A DNA stretch of 64,000 nucleotides. Source: Desulfovibrio intestinalis. Its GTDB lineage: Bacteria > Desulfobacterota > Desulfovibrionia > Desulfovibrionales > Desulfovibrionaceae. The notes below the pieces were generated by a model, which was not told the origin of the DNA, did no database searches, and was given only the letters and a program-made list of their open reading frames with translations. Where the stretch lies: the NCBI RefSeq assembly GCF_014202345.1, contig NZ_JACHGO010000003.1, positions 1 through 64,000 of the forward strand, written 5' to 3'. The stretch's first letter is position 1, and the number at the start of each line of letters is the position of its first letter. This document shows positions 61,539 to 64,000 of the stretch, in pieces. Both the position numbers and the translations under genes were made by a program.

Positions 61539-64000
61539 GTGTTATTTGAAGACTATGTCATAACAGTTGATGGTTGCGACAAAACTGATTCTGTAAAGCA
61601 ATGGAAGAAGACAGCTAACGGATATGACATTGTATTTAATTCAAATGATAAGGTGTATTCATACGGCGGAAGCAGAGTTGAAATCGTATGCCTTAAGGAA
61701 AAAATAGATTGCGCTAGTTCTCGCGTGTTTGTGAATGATGCACTGCAAGAAAACGTATTAGAGATTCATGATTATGGTAAACTTAAAAAGATGTTTTTCA
61801 AAAATGGCCAGCGCCGCATAATCACAGATGAAAAATTTCATATTGAAGAAAATTGCCTACAGATCAGGCATGTTGCAGAAAAATTTTATTATCTTAAAGA
61901 ATTAGCAGAAGAAATTGGTCTGCCATGTGATGATGGGGCGTCAATACTTTCGAAGTATTACAGGGATATTGATTTCATTGGTACAAACAGTGTCATGGGT
62001 TTTTATCTTTCTCGCCGGGACGATCTAGACAAAATGCCACTTCCAAACCCAATAATTTTCCCTTTTGGGTTAAATCAAAGTCAAAAAAAAGCCGTTTCGT
62101 GCGCTCTAAGTTCAAGAATAAGCATTATTGAAGGGCCGCCAGGAACCGGTAAAACACAAACTATCCTCAATATTATTGCCAACCTTGTTCTGCAGGGCAA
62201 AACAGTTGCTATTGCCGCAAGCAACAACTCTGCGACGGACAACATCCTAGAAAAATTGGCTAAGAATAATTTTGATTTTTTCTGTGCCCCCTTGGGCAGT
62301 GGAAAGAATAAAGAAAAGTTCATCACCAATCAGTCTGAAAGTTACCCTGATATTTCTTCTTGGAGAATGCCAGCGGAAGAGTTGGCTAATCTCAAGACCG
62401 CAATAGCTATCTTGACAACTGAACTTGATGAGATGCTTGAGGTGCAAAATCAAATTGCCCAAGTTCGCCAGGAAAGTTCTGAGTTAGAGCAAGAACGGAA
62501 ATATTTTGTTAGCTATCTAGGGATGAAAAAAACTCAATCACCACCGCAAAAGCCCAAACTGAAAGGAAGTCATAAAGACATACTGAATCTTTGGATAGAA
62601 TATGAGAACTTTGCTGAAAAATCTCGTATCCAAGGCTTATGGTTTCGTATCAAGAAAGTATTCTTTTACGGGTGGGACAGTTTTAGCTTTTTAAATCAGC
62701 CAGCAGAGCAGGTGATCCCTACACTTCAGAGTTTGTTTTATGAGATTTATAAAAAAGAGTTGGATGATAAACGGATTTATCTTGAAAAAAAACTAAGTGG
62801 GTATCGCTTCGAAGATAAGATGCAGGAGATAAAACTTAAGTCTACCCGTTTATTTAAAGGTTATATTGCTGCGTGTTATAGAATTGATATGCCTCGGACT
62901 TTATTTAAGAAGGATGAGTTGTATAGAAGTCCAGAAAATTTTTTAAAAGAGTATCCAGTAGTACTTAGTACAACTCACTCTATTAGAAATAGTCTCTCAA
63001 AAAAATGTATGTTTGATTACATAATTATTGATGAAGCATCGCAGGTTGATATTCTTACTGGTGCTTTATCGTTCGCAAATGCTAAAAATGCGATTATCGT
63101 TGGCGATCTGATGCAGTTGCCTAATGTTATAACTCCGCAGGATATGCAGCGTTCACTAAAAATAGAAGATAAATATAATATAGAAAATGAATACAGGTAT
63201 ACCCGGCATAGCTTGCTCTCATCTGCGTCTTCTGTATGGCAAAAAATTCCTAAAACATTACTGAGAGAGCATTACCGTTGTCATCCGCAAATAATTGGTT
63301 TTTGTAATAAGAAATTTTATAATAATCAGCTAGTTATCATGACGAAAGATCGTTCTGAGCAGGATGTGCTGAAGCTTTACTATACGCTGCCTGGAAATCA
63401 TGCTCGAAAGCACCTTAATCAAAGACAATTAGATGTAATTAAAGGGGAAATTCTTCCGGAGTTGGCAGCACCAGATGACTCAACTGGAATAATTACACCT
63501 TATCGTGCTCAAGCAAACGCTCTGAGCAATCAAGAGCAAACATCTGAACTTGAATCAGATACGGTTCACAAGTATCAAGGCCGCGAAAAAGAAAATATTA
63601 TTATCAGTACTGTTGATGATAAAATTGGCGAGTTTGCTGATAACCCAAATCTTTTGAACGTTGCAGTGTCAAGAGCAATCAGGCGATTGCGCGTTGTCGT
63701 TTCGCCTGATGCAGATAACGAAAACACTAATACCGGAGATTTAATAAAATACATCCGGCGGCATAACTTTGAAGTTGTGCAGAGCGAAATAAGTTCAATC
63801 TTTGATCTTTTGTATAAACAATATGCGCAAAAAAGGCTTGAATTGTTAAAAAAGTACAAAAGTATTTCTGAGTATGACTCAGAAAATCTGGCAAACACTC
63901 TTATAGAGAAGGTGCTCGTAGAAAAATCTTTCTCCAAATTGGACTTTACCTGCCATTACCCTCTCAGTAAATTATTACACAATGTGGATAGGCTTCTGGA
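61539..64000 (+). CDS. SF1 DNA/RNA helicase (UPF1/DNA2-like), cut by the window end
   Basis: The frame opens with a GTG at 61539, preceded by GGAG, and stays open to the last base: 820 codons visible. The N-terminal 170 residues are not recognised. Superfamily 1 motifs follow: Walker A EGPPGTGKTQT (about residue 198), motif II YIIIDEASQVD (about 498), GDLMQLPNV, LREHYRCHPQIIGFCNKKFY, motif V VHKYQGREKENIIIS (about 676) and motif VI LNVAVSRAIRRLRVVVS (about 707). About 260 residues of charged helices sit between motifs Ia and II. The part after 750 starts another domain (FTCHYPLSKLLHNVDRLLE), possibly a nuclease. It is AT-rich with rare-looking codon use, so it was probably acquired. A defence or repair role is possible. 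Confidence 0.85.
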   Translation, partial: MLFEDYVITVDGCDKTDSVKQWKKTANGYDIVFNSNDKVYSYGGSRVEIVCLKEKIDCASSRVFVNDALQENVLEIHDYGKLKKMFFKNGQRRIITDEKFHIEENCLQIRHVAEKFYYLKELAEEIGLPCDDGASILSKYYRDIDFIGTNSVMGFYLSRRDDLDKMPLPNPIIFPFGLNQSQKKAVSCALSSRISIIEGPPGTGKTQTILNIIANLVLQGKTVAIAASNNSATDNILEKLAKNNFDFFCAPLGSGKNKEKFITNQSESYPDISSWRMPAEELANLKTAIAILTTELDEMLEVQNQIAQVRQESSELEQERKYFVSYLGMKKTQSPPQKPKLKGSHKDILNLWIEYENFAEKSRIQGLWFRIKKVFFYGWDSFSFLNQPAEQVIPTLQSLFYEIYKKELDDKRIYLEKKLSGYRFEDKMQEIKLKSTRLFKGYIAACYRIDMPRTLFKKDELYRSPENFLKEYPVVLSTTHSIRNSLSKKCMFDYIIIDEASQVDILTGALSFANAKNAIIVGDLMQLPNVITPQDMQRSLKIEDKYNIENEYRYTRHSLLSSASSVWQKIPKTLLREHYRCHPQIIGFCNKKFYNNQLVIMTKDRSEQDVLKLYYTLPGNHARKHLNQRQLDVIKGEILPELAAPDDSTGIITPYRAQANALSNQEQTSELESDTVHKYQGREKENIIISTVDDKIGEFADNPNLLNVAVSRAIRRLRVVVSPDADNENTNTGDLIKYIRRHNFEVVQSEISSIFDLLYKQYAQKRLELLKKYKSISEYDSENLANTLIEKVLVEKSFSKLDFTCHYPLSKLLHNVDRLL

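Overview
This window looks like a chromosome segment of a sulfate-reducing deltaproteobacterium of the Desulfovibrio type. The inference rests on gene content and order. nifI1-nifI2 sit between nifH and nifD, NifN and NifB are fused, and NifD carries the long internal insertion. The CO dehydrogenase has the CX2C D-cluster motif described for Desulfovibrio vulgaris. BioW and IorAB are also present. The species is not determined.

Layout. 1-1.4 kb: two tiny membrane peptides and an RHH/RelE toxin-antitoxin pair. 2.1-4.4 kb: a LysR regulator divergent from an aldo/keto reductase. 4.8-8.3 kb: a frameshifted tatA and a three-module glycosyltransferase. 8.8-10.6 kb: bioW-bioF, early biotin synthesis from pimelate. 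10.8-17.3 kb: a cyclic-di-GMP neighbourhood (diguanylate cyclase, phosphodiesterase with a degenerate GGDEF domain, PilZ-like protein), with a CI-like HTH gene and an AT-rich gene desert. 17.5-30.6 kb: one long leftward nitrogen-fixation operon, nifH-nifI1-nifI2-nifD-nifK-nifE-nifN/B-nifV(omega)-nifV(alpha)-anfO-like-unknown. It is preceded by a good sigma-54 promoter and faces nifA. 33.3-37.4 kb: a CO-oxidation module, cooA-cooS-cooC, in which cooS lies between two inverted copies of a ~125 bp MITE-like repeat. 37.7-41 kb: a Tat-exported multicopper oxidase and three small HTH genes.

41,359-52,992 is an integrated mobilizable island at the 3' end of tRNA-Ser(CGA). An 18-nt direct repeat of the tRNA end marks both boundaries. 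The tyrosine integrase lies next to the tRNA. The backbone is alpA, a RepA-like ATPase, mobC, mobA and an overlapping mobB-like gene. Cargo comprises hipBA, an unknown gene behind the integrase, and a 1265-aa protein with a nuclease-like N-terminus, a P-loop NTPase and a long C-terminal region, resembling antiviral STAND (Avs) defence proteins. Relics of a higA-type antitoxin and of mobB show earlier rearrangement.

53-61 kb is ordinary core sequence: TPR protein, nadD, proA, YfgM-like protein, iorA-iorB and rlmN. The window ends inside an AT-rich SF1 helicase gene that looks acquired.

Best candidates for new biology are the Avs-like island gene, the inverted repeats around cooS, the unknown last gene of the nif operon with its AnfO-like partner, and the terminal helicase.
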